Virus record (IMG/VR): IMGVR_UViG_3300027754_000468
Coordinates: 1 to 22,619 of that record
Strand: one strand, 5' to 3'
Length of the DNA: 22,619 nt
DNA from: a virus
Within the stretch, counting starts at the first letter, position 1; each line of letters starts with the position of its first letter. The notes beneath the pieces were generated by a model that saw nothing but the letters and a program-made list of their open reading frames with translations, made no database searches and was not told the origin of the DNA. Positions 1-6,103 of this stretch are shown in pieces. A program made the position numbers and the translations under genes.

Positions 1-869
1 TTTTCCATTATTATTGAACCAATTTTATCTGACAATGCATTTAACTCGTCTGGAGTTTTTAGGCTTAATGCTGAAAATGTTCCGACACCGCAAATATCCG
101 ACAGGGCTTTGGCTTTTTGCGCAGTTGTTTCACCCTTTGTTAATTCTCCAAGCAAGACTCTTATACAGTCGATGGCTTGCTCATGATCTTTTACGTTTTC
201 TGGTTTTGATTTTTCGATCAATTTATCATATTTTTCTATTCTAACAGTGGCATCATTTTCTAATTTCTTTTCATCCTCATGCTTGTCAAAATCAGCGTTA
301 ATTGATTCCATTTCTTCCTCGCAATACATACCAGACAATGCTTCAGGAAAAGCCCTGCGTAAGGCTCCAGACAATGCGCATTTTTCTATCATCATATAAG
401 GCTTTGATGCCCAAGTTCCAGTAGCTTTACCATCTTTGACTTGAACATATTCGTCAAAATAAGCCGTGTAAGGAAACTCCCTTCCCTTTCTTTTTACAAC
501 GCAAGTCGAGGCAAGCATTTTTTTAGCTTCAAAAGTATTAATGTCGAACTTGTCTAGCAGTTCAGTTTTTATCGTATAGCCTTCATAATCACCTGTTTGA
601 TTCGCTATAGCCTGAATAAAATTGTATGAGAAAACTACTGTTCCAACTTTCTTCCACTCGAAACCAACTTTAGTGTTTCGCTCGATTAAAAAGATTTGAT
701 TCAGTGAAGGATTTGCCCCTGTCTGTTGGGCTTTGTGAATAAATTCTATTATGTCAGATTTTGGTAAGTCACGATGCCTTTCAAAAAGCATTTTAAGATA
801 GTTGTTTTCAAATGATCTTTTTACGTCTGTTGTTAGTAATACTTCTGAATAATTAATTACTGCGCTCAT
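1..869 (-). CDS. bet: Bet/RecT-family single-strand annealing protein, partial
   Basis: Phage recombinase of the lambda Red-beta/RecT type, which anneals complementary single strands during phage recombination. The reading frame opens with ATG at 869 (MSAVINYSEV) behind a good AAGGA ribosome site and runs open to the window edge, giving about 289 codons with no stop. Family features seen by eye are the N-terminal segment with QTGANPSLNQIFLI, a central beta-rich part (GTVVFSYNFIQAIA, YTAYFDEYVQ) and the signature-like WASKPYMMIEKCALSGALRR followed by AFPEALSGMY. After this comes a charged helical C-terminus. It is the last visible gene of a minus-strand operon with the Gp157-like gene. A partner exonuclease, if present, lies outside the window. 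Family assignment is confident; the exact end is unknown. Confidence 0.9.
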   Translation of the reverse strand, partial: MSAVINYSEVLLTTDVKRSFENNYLKMLFERHRDLPKSDIIEFIHKAQQTGANPSLNQIFLIERNTKVGFEWKKVGTVVFSYNFIQAIANQTGDYEGYTIKTELLDKFDINTFEAKKMLASTCVVKRKGREFPYTAYFDEYVQVKDGKATGTWASKPYMMIEKCALSGALRRAFPEALSGMYCEEEMESINADFDKHEDEKKLENDATVRIEKYDKLIEKSKPENVKDHEQAIDCIRVLLGELTKGETTAQKAKALSDICGVGTFSALSLKTPDELNALSDKIGSIIME

Positions 870-880
870 GGTTTAATCCT

Positions 881-1108
881 TTATAGTTGTTTGAATAAAT
901 CTTCTTTTACTACGACAGCAGACAGAGCGACTATTAACGACTCCTCGACTTGTAAAATATACCTATCAATAATCTGAACTGCGGAGCCAGTGTCCTCAAT
1001 TCCGTCAGCATCAATTAGTAAATTCTTTAGCTCAAAAAGCTTTTTGCAATAATCTTCTGCTTTAATGTTTAACGAGTTTTTAAAAGCAAAAATCTGTTTT
1101 TCGGTCAT
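881..1108 (-). CDS. small hypothetical protein in recombination operon
   Basis: 75-residue protein of no recognised family. It starts MTEKQIFAFK behind an AAGGGG ribosome site and lies 9 bases downstream of the Gp157-like gene and 11 bases upstream of bet, so all three are likely co-transcribed. The sequence looks mainly alpha-helical, with alternating hydrophobic and charged residues (DYCKKLFELKNLL, IIDRYILQVEESLIVAL). There is no signal peptide and no Cys-Cys motif. Position between two recombination-associated genes suggests a role in the same early DNA process, but that is inference only. Confidence 0.7.
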   Translation of the reverse strand: MTEKQIFAFKNSLNIKAEDYCKKLFELKNLLIDADGIEDTGSAVQIIDRYILQVEESLIVALSAVVVKEDLFKQL

Positions 1109-1117
1109 AAAATCCCC

Positions 1118-1615
1118 TTATTTAATTGTGAACATTAGAGAAACTTTCCCATCAACTAGCCTAGCCCCTTCGACTATTTCACCCTGTTTTAAAATCTTTG
1201 AAAGTTCTGCTTTCATAATTACAGGCTTTATTTCTGGGATTTTAATAAACTCGATAGGGATTAATTTCTCATCGTAAATTTCTACCGACTGGATTGGCTT
1301 TCGTTTTTTAATCTTGCAAAAGCTTCCGTTAAATTCTTCTTTTTCTTGTACTGCCATGCAGTTCAGAATGTACTCATCGAACTTCTCTATTTTATTATCC
1401 ATGAATTTAATTCTATCCATGAGTTCTTGCGTTTTGTTTTCTAGCAGCGATACATAATTCTTTAATGATTCTCGGTAATGTACGACCTGATCTGTTTTAT
1501 CAATCAATGCATCATACAACTTTACAAGAACAACATTAACGTCCTCTCCCTCTCCTGCCAGTTCATCAAGTAAATTTCTGATTTCGTTTTCAATCTTAAA
1601 TAAAGACATTTCCAT
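1118..1615 (-). CDS. Siphovirus Gp157-like protein
   Basis: 165-residue protein matching the layout of the Siphovirus Gp157 family (originally linked to phage resistance in Streptococcus thermophilus, and often found next to phage recombination genes). The N-terminal half (to about residue 95) is a helical coiled coil (VHYRESLKNYVSLLENKTQ, then ELMDRIKFMDNKIEKFDEYIL). The C-terminal half has the typical beta pattern: FCKIKKRKPIQSVEIYDEKL, PIEFIKIPEIKPVIMKAEL, then GEIVEGARLVDG. The start at 1615 has GGGAG upstream; a second Met two codons later is an alternative. It is the first gene of the minus-strand operon leading to bet. Its molecular role is not established. Confidence 0.82.
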   Translation of the reverse strand: MEMSLFKIENEIRNLLDELAGEGEDVNVVLVKLYDALIDKTDQVVHYRESLKNYVSLLENKTQELMDRIKFMDNKIEKFDEYILNCMAVQEKEEFNGSFCKIKKRKPIQSVEIYDEKLIPIEFIKIPEIKPVIMKAELSKILKQGEIVEGARLVDGKVSLMFTIK

Positions 1616-1641
1616 TTTTAACTCCCATTAAAAATATATTC

Positions 1642-1679
1642 ACCGAACCAAGGCAACTCGCACTTGATCTTGATTCGGT
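1642..1679. repeat. inverted repeat, candidate operator or leader hairpin
   Basis: Arms ACCGAACCAAG (1642-1652) and CTTGATTCGGT (1669-1679) are complementary at 10 of 11 positions with a 16-base spacer. The repeat lies 27-64 bases upstream of the start of the Gp157-like gene. It could be a dyad operator or a hairpin in the leader of the minus-strand transcript. The relatively GC-containing arms stand out from the AT-rich surroundings. Confidence 0.55.
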
Positions 1680-1687
1680 AAATAAAC

Positions 1688-1715
1688 GCATTGAAGCGTA
1701 TTGAAGCGTATTGAA
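1688..1715. repeat. 10-bp tandem repeat, about three copies
   Basis: Units GCATTGAA, GCGTATTGAA and GCGTATTGAA run head to tail; the last two are identical and the first is a shortened variant. The 10-bp period is close to one DNA turn, so a bound protein could sit on one face of the helix. Possible roles are operator half-sites or iteron-like sites, or it may simply be a slippage product. Confidence 0.6.
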
Positions 1716-1883
1716 TAATTGTGTGATTTTTTGCGAGTCACGAAAAGGTTATAAAACAATTAAAACGGAAAGAAAACTCATATATATAAAGACGGGTAAT
1801 AATTTCCCTATATAGTAAAATCAACTAGTTATTACGAGTTAAATAACCGTAACTTATCAATTTTGTTAGAATTTTGCATTATT

Positions 1884-1914
1884 TTTACTATTGAATTGAA
1901 TTGTATAGTATAAT
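1884..1914 (+). promoter_or_regulatory. possible promoter of the early plus-strand genes
   Basis: TATAAT at 1909-1914 preceded by a weak -35-like TTTACT at 1884-1889 (spacer 19) or TTACTA at 1885-1890 (spacer 18). It lies 27 bases upstream of the ATG at 1941, which has a GGAGG ribosome site. The -10 is perfect but AT-rich context makes chance matches common. Confidence 0.35.
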
Positions 1915-1940
1915 TAAATTATCAAAACAACGGAGGCTAT

Positions 1941-2333
1941 ATGTCGCAAAAAGGTTCATTTATAAATCATTTAGCATCAAATTCTAAACACGTTTTTAAG
2001 GTTCCAGAAATAGGTGACGGGGTAACTTTTTACCAATGGTCAGACAGAAGTGCAGGAACAGTGACAGGCGTATTCAATAAGGTGTTTGGTGATTCGCTAA
2101 TAATCCAAGTAAACAATGACAAGGCAACAAGAATTGATTCGAATGGAATGTCCGACAGTCAAACTTATTCTTACGAGACTGATTATAACGGCCATGTAAT
2201 TTTCTTCAGATGGAGTGAGAAAAAAAGCCAGTGGCAAGCAGTTGAAAAAAACGAAAAAGGAAGATGGGTTCTTTCAGGAGAAAGAAGTATCAGCATAGGA
2301 AATAGAGACGCATATCACGATTATTCTTTTTAA
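1941..2333 (+). CDS. conserved small phage protein of unknown function (WSDRxAGTV type)
   Basis: 130-residue protein with a GGAGG ribosome site. It carries a pattern I associate with small uncharacterised proteins in phages and some bacteria: GDGVTFYQWSDRSAGTV, then DKATRIDSNGMSDSQTYSYE, then FRWSEKKSQWQAV. It is rich in aromatic residues and beta-strand-like stretches, has no Cys, and has no signal peptide or membrane segment. It is the first gene of a run of closely spaced early-type genes, next to the control region. No biochemical role is known to me, and the family link is from memory of the motif, not a search. Confidence 0.72.
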   Translation: MSQKGSFINHLASNSKHVFKVPEIGDGVTFYQWSDRSAGTVTGVFNKVFGDSLIIQVNNDKATRIDSNGMSDSQTYSYETDYNGHVIFFRWSEKKSQWQAVEKNEKGRWVLSGERSISIGNRDAYHDYSF

Positions 2334-2344
2334 GAGGGGTTTAT

Positions 2345-2521
2345 ATGAAAGAAAACAAATGGGAATATTTTTTTGTAATTATAGGAAAAAGCAAATGGGG
2401 TAAGGAGGACATTGACCAGTTTGACAGCTTAAAAGTGGCAACTAAAATGATTGCCGAGTACAGAATTGCAATGCCATCTTTTAGTATGACGATAATCAAA
2501 AGAAGGGAGTTGAAAAAATGA
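2345..2521 (+). CDS. small hypothetical protein (58 aa)
   Basis: Short frame of 58 codons starting MKENKWEYFFVIIGKSKWG behind an AGAGGGG ribosome site, 11 bases after the preceding gene. It ends in an overlap with the next start (ATGA-type). Aromatic N-terminal half, then a helix-like segment (DSLKVATKMIAEYRIAM) and a basic tail (IIKRRELKK). It has the look of a small soluble phage early protein of about 60 residues. Function unknown. Support comes from the ribosome site, tight spacing and coupled overlap. Confidence 0.65.
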   Translation: MKENKWEYFFVIIGKSKWGKEDIDQFDSLKVATKMIAEYRIAMPSFSMTIIKRRELKK

Positions 2522-2688
2522 GCAAAAAAATAGAGTTAAATTTAACGATGCACCAATTAATAAACATTCGTTACATGATTGCATGCCACGACAAGAACGG
2601 AACTTTTTCTGATATTTATAATATTATAGACGAAAAGATAGAAATGAATACAGAGCCAGAAGAAAATAATAACGATGAGGAGGAATAA
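2518..2688 (+). CDS. small acidic-tailed hypothetical protein (56 aa)
   Basis: 56-residue frame starting MSKKIELNLTMHQLINIR, overlapping the upstream stop by 4 bases, with GGGAG upstream. Its stop abuts the next start directly. The N-terminal half looks like a strand followed by a helix (LTMHQLINIRYMIACHD), and the C-terminus is a run of Glu/Asn/Asp (EPEENNNDEEE). Coupled at both ends to its neighbours, so part of the same transcript. No family recognised. Confidence 0.62.
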   Translation: MSKKIELNLTMHQLINIRYMIACHDKNGTFSDIYNIIDEKIEMNTEPEENNNDEEE

Positions 2689-3096
2689 ATGGGAAGCGCA
2701 ACAATAAAAAATTATCACACTTTTGACGAGGATGATTTCGACATTGAGAAATTAACATCGGAACTCGCAAAGGCTTTAATTATGCCTGACTCTGTTTTGG
2801 AAATTTTTGAATCAGAATTTCAATGCTTCAGTTCAGGCTTCAGTAAAATATTAACAGACGTTGAAGTGACTGCGAATGTCAGTTTCACTAGGGGCTGTAT
2901 GTATATGTCAAATGGCGACCCTGGTTACCCCGATGAGGAAGAGTTTGAATTATTAATCGATGATATTCTAATTGGCGAAAAAAAGTTTAATTTCCAAGAT
3001 TGCTTGACCCCGAAATGTTTAGAAAAACTTGAGATAGAAATTTGGGAAAAAGCAGAAGACGATGGGCCAGAAGAACAGGAGCACGATAATGATTAA
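2689..3096 (+). CDS. highly acidic hypothetical protein
   Basis: 135-residue protein with a strong GAGGAGG ribosome site. By my count it has about 35 Asp/Glu against about 10 Lys/Arg, so it is strongly negative. Acidic clusters occur at the N-terminus (DEDDFDIE), the middle (YPDEEEFELLIDD) and the C-terminus (EDDGPEEQEHDND). A central part (VEVTANVSFTRGCMYM, GDPGYPDEEEFEL) looks beta-rich, and four Cys are spread through it. The last 8 bases overlap the next gene. Acidic early phage proteins sometimes mimic DNA or bind host enzymes, but nothing here proves this. A folded housekeeping-type phage protein is equally possible. Confidence 0.68.
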   Translation: MGSATIKNYHTFDEDDFDIEKLTSELAKALIMPDSVLEIFESEFQCFSSGFSKILTDVEVTANVSFTRGCMYMSNGDPGYPDEEEFELLIDDILIGEKKFNFQDCLTPKCLEKLEIEIWEKAEDDGPEEQEHDND

Positions 3097-3508
3097 AATC
3101 AGAAAAGACTCTATGGATTTAATAATGAAAAGATTATCCATATTGGAATATGATTTTCAGGCTCAGCTTGACTGTCTTGAAAACACTGGAGATATTGACT
3201 GGGATTGTTATGATAAGAATAATTGGAAAAACTCGGTTAAACATATCAGGCAGATTTACAAGGTTCTTGATAGAGCGAGGAGTAAAAAAATGAAACAATT
3301 AATCCGTCAAGAAATAGAGTCGAATTATGATTTAAGGAATTATGATTCATTCGAGGATTTTTGGAATGTTGTCTATCGAGAGCATTTAACTGCAACAACA
3401 CCGGATGGAATAACTGATAAATGGAGATCGTTATTAGCCAAGGGAATAGCTGCGGTTTATGCTGCGGTATATTTTGAAATAAAATCAGAAGAGAGGGTGA
3501 AAAGATGA
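3089..3508 (+). CDS. hypothetical protein (139 aa)
   Basis: I chose the ATG at 3089 (MIKIRKDSMDL) because AGGAG sits just before it; an upstream in-frame ATG at 3062 would overlap the previous gene further. The protein is mostly helical: MKRLSILEYDFQAQLDCLE, then WKNSVKHIRQIYKVLDRA, then FEDFWNVVYREHL and RSLLAKGIAAVYAAVYFEI. An internal AGGAG before Met at 3290 could start a shorter product of about 72 residues covering the second half. The stop overlaps the next gene's start (ATGA). Function unknown. Confidence 0.66.
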   Translation: MIKIRKDSMDLIMKRLSILEYDFQAQLDCLENTGDIDWDCYDKNNWKNSVKHIRQIYKVLDRARSKKMKQLIRQEIESNYDLRNYDSFEDFWNVVYREHLTATTPDGITDKWRSLLAKGIAAVYAAVYFEIKSEERVKR

Positions 3509-3690
3509 TTCGTTATGTCATTTTTTTGGCACTTATCTCATGTGGCGCACCAAAGAAGGATTGCATGAGCTTTAAAGAGTCCAGATTGCGTTGTCAGGCT
3601 GATGCCATTGGAAGGCTATACCCTGCAACGATAAGCACGTATGAGCTAAACTTGTGCGAATCAACGTACCCTGCCGGTGGATGCTATTGA
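3505..3690 (+). CDS. small Cys-rich putative lipoprotein
   Basis: 61-residue protein starting MIRYVIFLALISCGAPKK behind GAGAGGG, overlapping the upstream stop by 4 bases. One Arg at residue 3 is followed by a hydrophobic core and a lipobox L10-I11-S12-C13, predicting lipidation at C13 and a mature chain of 49 residues outside the inner membrane. Besides the lipidated Cys there are four more (C20, C30, C51, C60), enough for two disulfides, which fits an oxidising periplasm or cell surface. Small phage lipoproteins include superinfection-exclusion proteins (T5 Llp, Cor type) and o-spanins. The location far from any lysis gene and the lack of a Pro-rich chain argue against a spanin. The exact role is not known. 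Confidence 0.62.
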   Translation: MIRYVIFLALISCGAPKKDCMSFKESRLRCQADAIGRLYPATISTYELNLCESTYPAGGCY

Positions 3691-3723
3691 CCAGAACAAT
3701 TTTTAAATGGTAAAAAGTTATAT

Positions 3724-3906
3724 ATGAAAACAAAAGAAGAAAAAAAGAAAGTTGGTCGTCCTGCGTTATTAGTAAAGACTAAGAAAAGTCGAATGGTCTA
3801 CATATCTGACGATGCGCACGAGTTTTTTACACTAAATGGAAACGGGAATTTTTCCAAAGGTGTACAAGCAATATTTGACAAGCTGCGAAATATTCACGAA
3901 AAGTAA
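3724..3906 (+). CDS. small ribbon-helix-helix-like protein
   Basis: 60-residue basic protein. The N-terminus (MKTKEEKKKVGRPALL) has an AT-hook-like GRP tripeptide in a Lys-rich stretch. After it, RMVYISDDAHEFF looks like the strand and first helix, and GNFSKGVQAIFDKLRN like the turn and second helix, of a ribbon-helix-helix (CopG/Arc-type) fold. Such proteins bind DNA as dimers and often regulate transcription. No clear ribosome site precedes the ATG, although an A-rich leader does. It is the last gene of the early plus-strand group and is followed by a non-coding gap. It could be an early regulator; the fold call is from pattern only. Confidence 0.55.
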   Translation: MKTKEEKKKVGRPALLVKTKKSRMVYISDDAHEFFTLNGNGNFSKGVQAIFDKLRNIHEK

Positions 3907-4294
3907 CTATCTGAAAATTGTTTAGATCAGATCAGTTCAATATAAAATGCCGTGACGCAGCTTATTTTTGTTTCAAAACCATATTTTTAATTATACTTAA
4001 TCTTACCGTTCTATGGGATTGTCACTTCTCCATTGATTCAGTGAAAGAAACGGTTGATACACTGATGAAGCCTATGAAGTGACTCTATGAGCTTGGCTCC
4101 GACTTCAAATAAGAAGCGGTGGATGAAGTAATTAGAGCAAGGATTTGATTAATAAGAGTTTAAATGCTCGGTTTAGTTCATCTTCCTTCTCTTTCTATTT
4201 CACTTTCACCAACTTCAATTATAAATTCATTAATGTATTTACTTTTTAATTCTTATAGAGATAAATTATTCTAAACAATTCAAAGAGAGATTTA
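3907..4294. other. gap without a recognised gene; some RNA structure potential
   Basis: 388 bases with no start codon leading to a plausible gene on either strand. One plus-strand frame is open for about 55 codons up to a stop at 4081-4083 but lacks a start, so it may be chance or a gene remnant. Short complementary pairs exist: TCAGTG (4038-4043) with CACTGA (4060-4065), and GAGC (4089-4092) with GCTC (4096-4099) nested inside GAAGT (4076-4080) and ACTTC (4102-4106). Its base composition at 4020-4140 is less AT-rich than the rest of the gap. It could hold a small RNA or leader, or be decayed sequence. Confidence 0.4.
4238..4267 (+). promoter_or_regulatory. weak possible promoter before the ParB-like gene
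   Basis: TTTACT (4238-4243) and TAAATT (4262-4267) with an 18-base spacer, 27 bases upstream of the ATG at 4295, which has AGAGAG as ribosome site. Both boxes are imperfect and the stretch is AT-rich, so this is a low-confidence proposal. Confidence 0.25.
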
Positions 4295-4816
4295 ATGAAA
4301 TTTGATTGCTCTTACTCAGAAATTTTAGACATTAATTCTCTAAAGATTATTCCAAACCCGAAGAATCCAAATAAGCATCCAGAAGAACAAATTGAAAGAC
4401 TTTCAAAAATTATTGAGTATCAGGGTCAAAGGCATCCGTTAATTATTTCTAAACGATCAGGGTTTTTAGTTGTCGGACACGGAAGGCTTGAAGCAATTAA
4501 AAAGCTTGGATGGGAAAAGGTCGCAGTATCCTATCAGGATTTTGAAAATGAAGCGCAGGAGTATAGTTTTGTTGTTTCAGATAACGCAATTGCTTCATGG
4601 GCTGAACTTGATTTATGTATGGTTAATTCAGAAATGATCGACTTGGGGCCTGATTTTGAAGTTGATCTTTTCGGTATTGAGCATTTCAGTATTGACCCGA
4701 TTGAAAAATTTGGAGCTGAAGATTATTCAGACAAAAACAAAGAAATAGACACGGAAAACTTCGGAAACGATTTACTGCACCAATGCCCTAAATGCGGATT
4801 TGAATTTAATGAGTGA
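4295..4816 (+). CDS. ParB-like (Spo0J/Srx fold) domain protein
   Basis: 173-residue protein with a ParB N-terminal-type domain at about residues 10-115. Seen are IIPNPKNPNKHPEEQIERL, then IEYQGQRHPLIIS, then VVGHGRLEAIKKLGW with the conserved G-H-G-R (61-64), and YSFVVSDNAIASWAELD. In phages this domain is often fused to, or next to, an adenine or cytosine DNA methyltransferase; here it stands alone and overlaps a C5 methyltransferase gene by 8 bases. The C-terminus has CPKCGFEF, half of a zinc-ribbon (one CxxC only), so metal binding would need a partner or dimer. A plausible role is DNA recognition or nucleotide-dependent DNA processing linked to the methylase. It is not a plasmid-partition ParB: there is no HTH region and no ParA neighbour. 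Confidence 0.78.
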   Translation: MKFDCSYSEILDINSLKIIPNPKNPNKHPEEQIERLSKIIEYQGQRHPLIISKRSGFLVVGHGRLEAIKKLGWEKVAVSYQDFENEAQEYSFVVSDNAIASWAELDLCMVNSEMIDLGPDFEVDLFGIEHFSIDPIEKFGAEDYSDKNKEIDTENFGNDLLHQCPKCGFEFNE

Positions 4817-5846
4817 TTTTATCCCAACGTACAGATGGAACTTAACCGATCTTGAGAAAGTCAAAAAGAACGGATTAAAAGTTTTCTCGTGCTTTGCTTG
4901 CGGTGGCGGGTCAACGATGGGTTACAAACTGGCAGGGTTTGACGTTATTGGGGCAAATGAAATTGACCCTGAAATGGCATGGCATTACAAAACTAATCAC
5001 AATCCAAAACATTATTACCTTGAAGATATAAGAAAATTTAGAGTAAGAAATGATCTACCCAGGGAACTCTATGAGCTCGACATACTAGACGGGTCTCCAC
5101 CTTGTTCAAGTTTTTCAATGGCGGGAGCAAGAGAGAAAGGTTGGGGTAAAAAGAAAGTATTCAGAGAAGGACAGGCCGAACAAGTTCTTGATGATTTATT
5201 TTTTGACTTCATAGAGCTTGCCAGAAAACTGCAGCCAAAAGTTGTTATTGCAGAGAATGTTAAGGGCATGCTGCAGGGAAACGCGAAAGGGTACGTTAAA
5301 CAGATTATAGGATTATTTGGCGTGATTGGTTATGATGTGCAATTGTTCTTATTGAATGGTGCATCTATGGGAGTGCCTCAAAGAAGAGAAAGAGTATTCT
5401 TTATTGCCAAAAGAAAAGATTTGAAATTTTCTGATTTGAAACTTTCATTTCATCAAAAAGAAATATCTGTCAAAAATGCGTTTGAATCAATAGCCAATAT
5501 AAATACAAAAGGCAAAGATCTTTCAAAATCTTCAATGGTAAAATTTTGGCATTTATGCAAACCAGGTGAAGCTTTTAGTAAGTATCATCCACAAAATTCC
5601 TTATTTAATCAAAAGAAGATTCAAAAAAATGGTGCCAGCTTTACACTTACTGCTGGTTGCCCTCTTTGGCATTATGAGACACCAAGGGCTTTATCAGATC
5701 AGGAGGTATGCATATTAGGATCGTACCCACTTGACTATAAATTTATGAAAATTGGGATGCCGCATTATTTGATCGGAATGTCTGTTCCACCTTTAATGAC
5801 TTATGGCGTGGCAAAACATATTTATGAGCAATGGTTTAAAAAATAA
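4809..5846 (+). CDS. C5-cytosine DNA methyltransferase
   Basis: Transfers a methyl group from S-adenosylmethionine to cytosine C5 in DNA. I chose ATG at 4809 (MSDFIPTYRW) over an in-frame TTG at 4800. Motifs in order: I, VFSCFACGGGSTMGYKLAGF (about 25-44); IV with catalytic Cys, GSPPCSSFS (C99); VI, IAENVKGM (ENV 149-151); VIII, VPQRRERVFFIA (QRRER 191-195); and X, IGMSVPPLMTYGVAKHI (322-338). The target-recognition region between VIII and the late motifs spans roughly residues 205-290. At 345 residues it has normal family length and all catalytic motifs. It is translated in overlap with the ParB-like gene. No restriction endonuclease is seen nearby, so it is probably an orphan phage methylase that protects DNA or alters regulation. 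Target sequence unknown. Confidence 0.93.
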   Translation: MSDFIPTYRWNLTDLEKVKKNGLKVFSCFACGGGSTMGYKLAGFDVIGANEIDPEMAWHYKTNHNPKHYYLEDIRKFRVRNDLPRELYELDILDGSPPCSSFSMAGAREKGWGKKKVFREGQAEQVLDDLFFDFIELARKLQPKVVIAENVKGMLQGNAKGYVKQIIGLFGVIGYDVQLFLLNGASMGVPQRRERVFFIAKRKDLKFSDLKLSFHQKEISVKNAFESIANINTKGKDLSKSSMVKFWHLCKPGEAFSKYHPQNSLFNQKKIQKNGASFTLTAGCPLWHYETPRALSDQEVCILGSYPLDYKFMKIGMPHYLIGMSVPPLMTYGVAKHIYEQWFKK

Positions 5847-6071
5847 TCAGTAAATAATTTCCGTATCTTCATATGGGTCAAGATAAAGATTATCCCAAGA
5901 ATCAGAGCCAGAATCATAATCGTCAGGAATGTCTTCGCTATTATCGGGTTCAGTTGTTTCTGATTCGCACTCATTTTCTGCGCTCCAACTTTTAACCATT
6001 TCATCGAATAGATAATCTTTGGCGATTGAGTTTGCAGGGAACAGAATTAAGAAAATAATAATCCAGACCAT
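5847..6071 (-). CDS. small acidic protein with signal peptide
   Basis: 74-residue protein: MVWIIIFLILFPANSIAKDY gives a hydrophobic core of about 14 residues and a likely cleavage after S-I-A, although the N-terminus has no basic residue. The mature part is very acidic (ESETTEPDNSEDIPDDYDSG, LDPYEDTEIIY) with one Cys. It lies tail-to-tail with the methyltransferase, the two stop codons being adjacent with no gap, and follows the Fis-like gene on the same strand. No Shine-Dalgarno sequence precedes the ATG; instead an AT-rich palindrome occupies that spot. A downstream Met at residue 25 is an alternative start without the signal. Function unknown, and reality of the gene is moderately supported. 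Confidence 0.5.
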   Translation of the reverse strand: MVWIIIFLILFPANSIAKDYLFDEMVKSWSAENECESETTEPDNSEDIPDDYDSGSDSWDNLYLDPYEDTEIIY

Positions 6072-6103
6072 GATTTAATAATACGCATTGTATTAAATAA
6101 ATC
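6072..6103. repeat. AT-rich imperfect palindrome at gene junction
   Basis: GATTTA (6072-6077) and TAATAC (6079-6084) pair with GTATTA (6090-6095) and TAAATC (6098-6103) around the 5-base loop GCATT, with small unpaired bases in both arms. It fills the gap between the stop of the Fis-like gene and the start of the acidic secreted protein on the minus strand. It could be a hairpin affecting translation or termination, or an operator. Confidence 0.45.

Larger units (their letters stand above)
1616..1940. promoter_or_regulatory. divergent intergenic control region
   Basis: 325 bases between the minus-strand recombination operon and the plus-strand early genes. Very AT-rich, with no convincing gene. 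It must hold the promoters of both units. It contains an inverted repeat (1642-1679), a 10-bp tandem repeat (1688-1715) and a possible plus-strand promoter at 1884-1914. A short inverted pair GTTATT (1828-1833) / AATAAC (1842-1847) is also present but could be chance. The layout resembles an early phage switch region, although no repressor gene adjoins it. Confidence 0.6.

Noticed and set aside
14-244. 76-residue plus-strand frame at the window start
   Set aside because: Lies opposite the bet gene, which has a clear family match; the translation is Leu/Phe-rich low-complexity.
1688-1715. CRISPR-like array
   Set aside because: The repeat is a 10-bp tandem array without spacers and far too short; no cas genes are nearby.
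4062-4110. CTGATGA core resembling a hammerhead ribozyme
   Set aside because: The stem after the core (AGCC with GGCT) is followed by CCGAC and not the required GAAA, and no matching stem III/cleavage arrangement is seen. A 7-base match is expected by chance at this length.
5822-6004. 60-residue minus-strand frame with a membrane-like segment overlapping the acidic gene
   Set aside because: The hydrophobic run (FLTIMILALILGIIFIL) is what a frame-shift of an Asp/Ser-rich sequence gives. It has no ribosome site and it enters the methylase end; an overlapping spanin-like pair is not supported.
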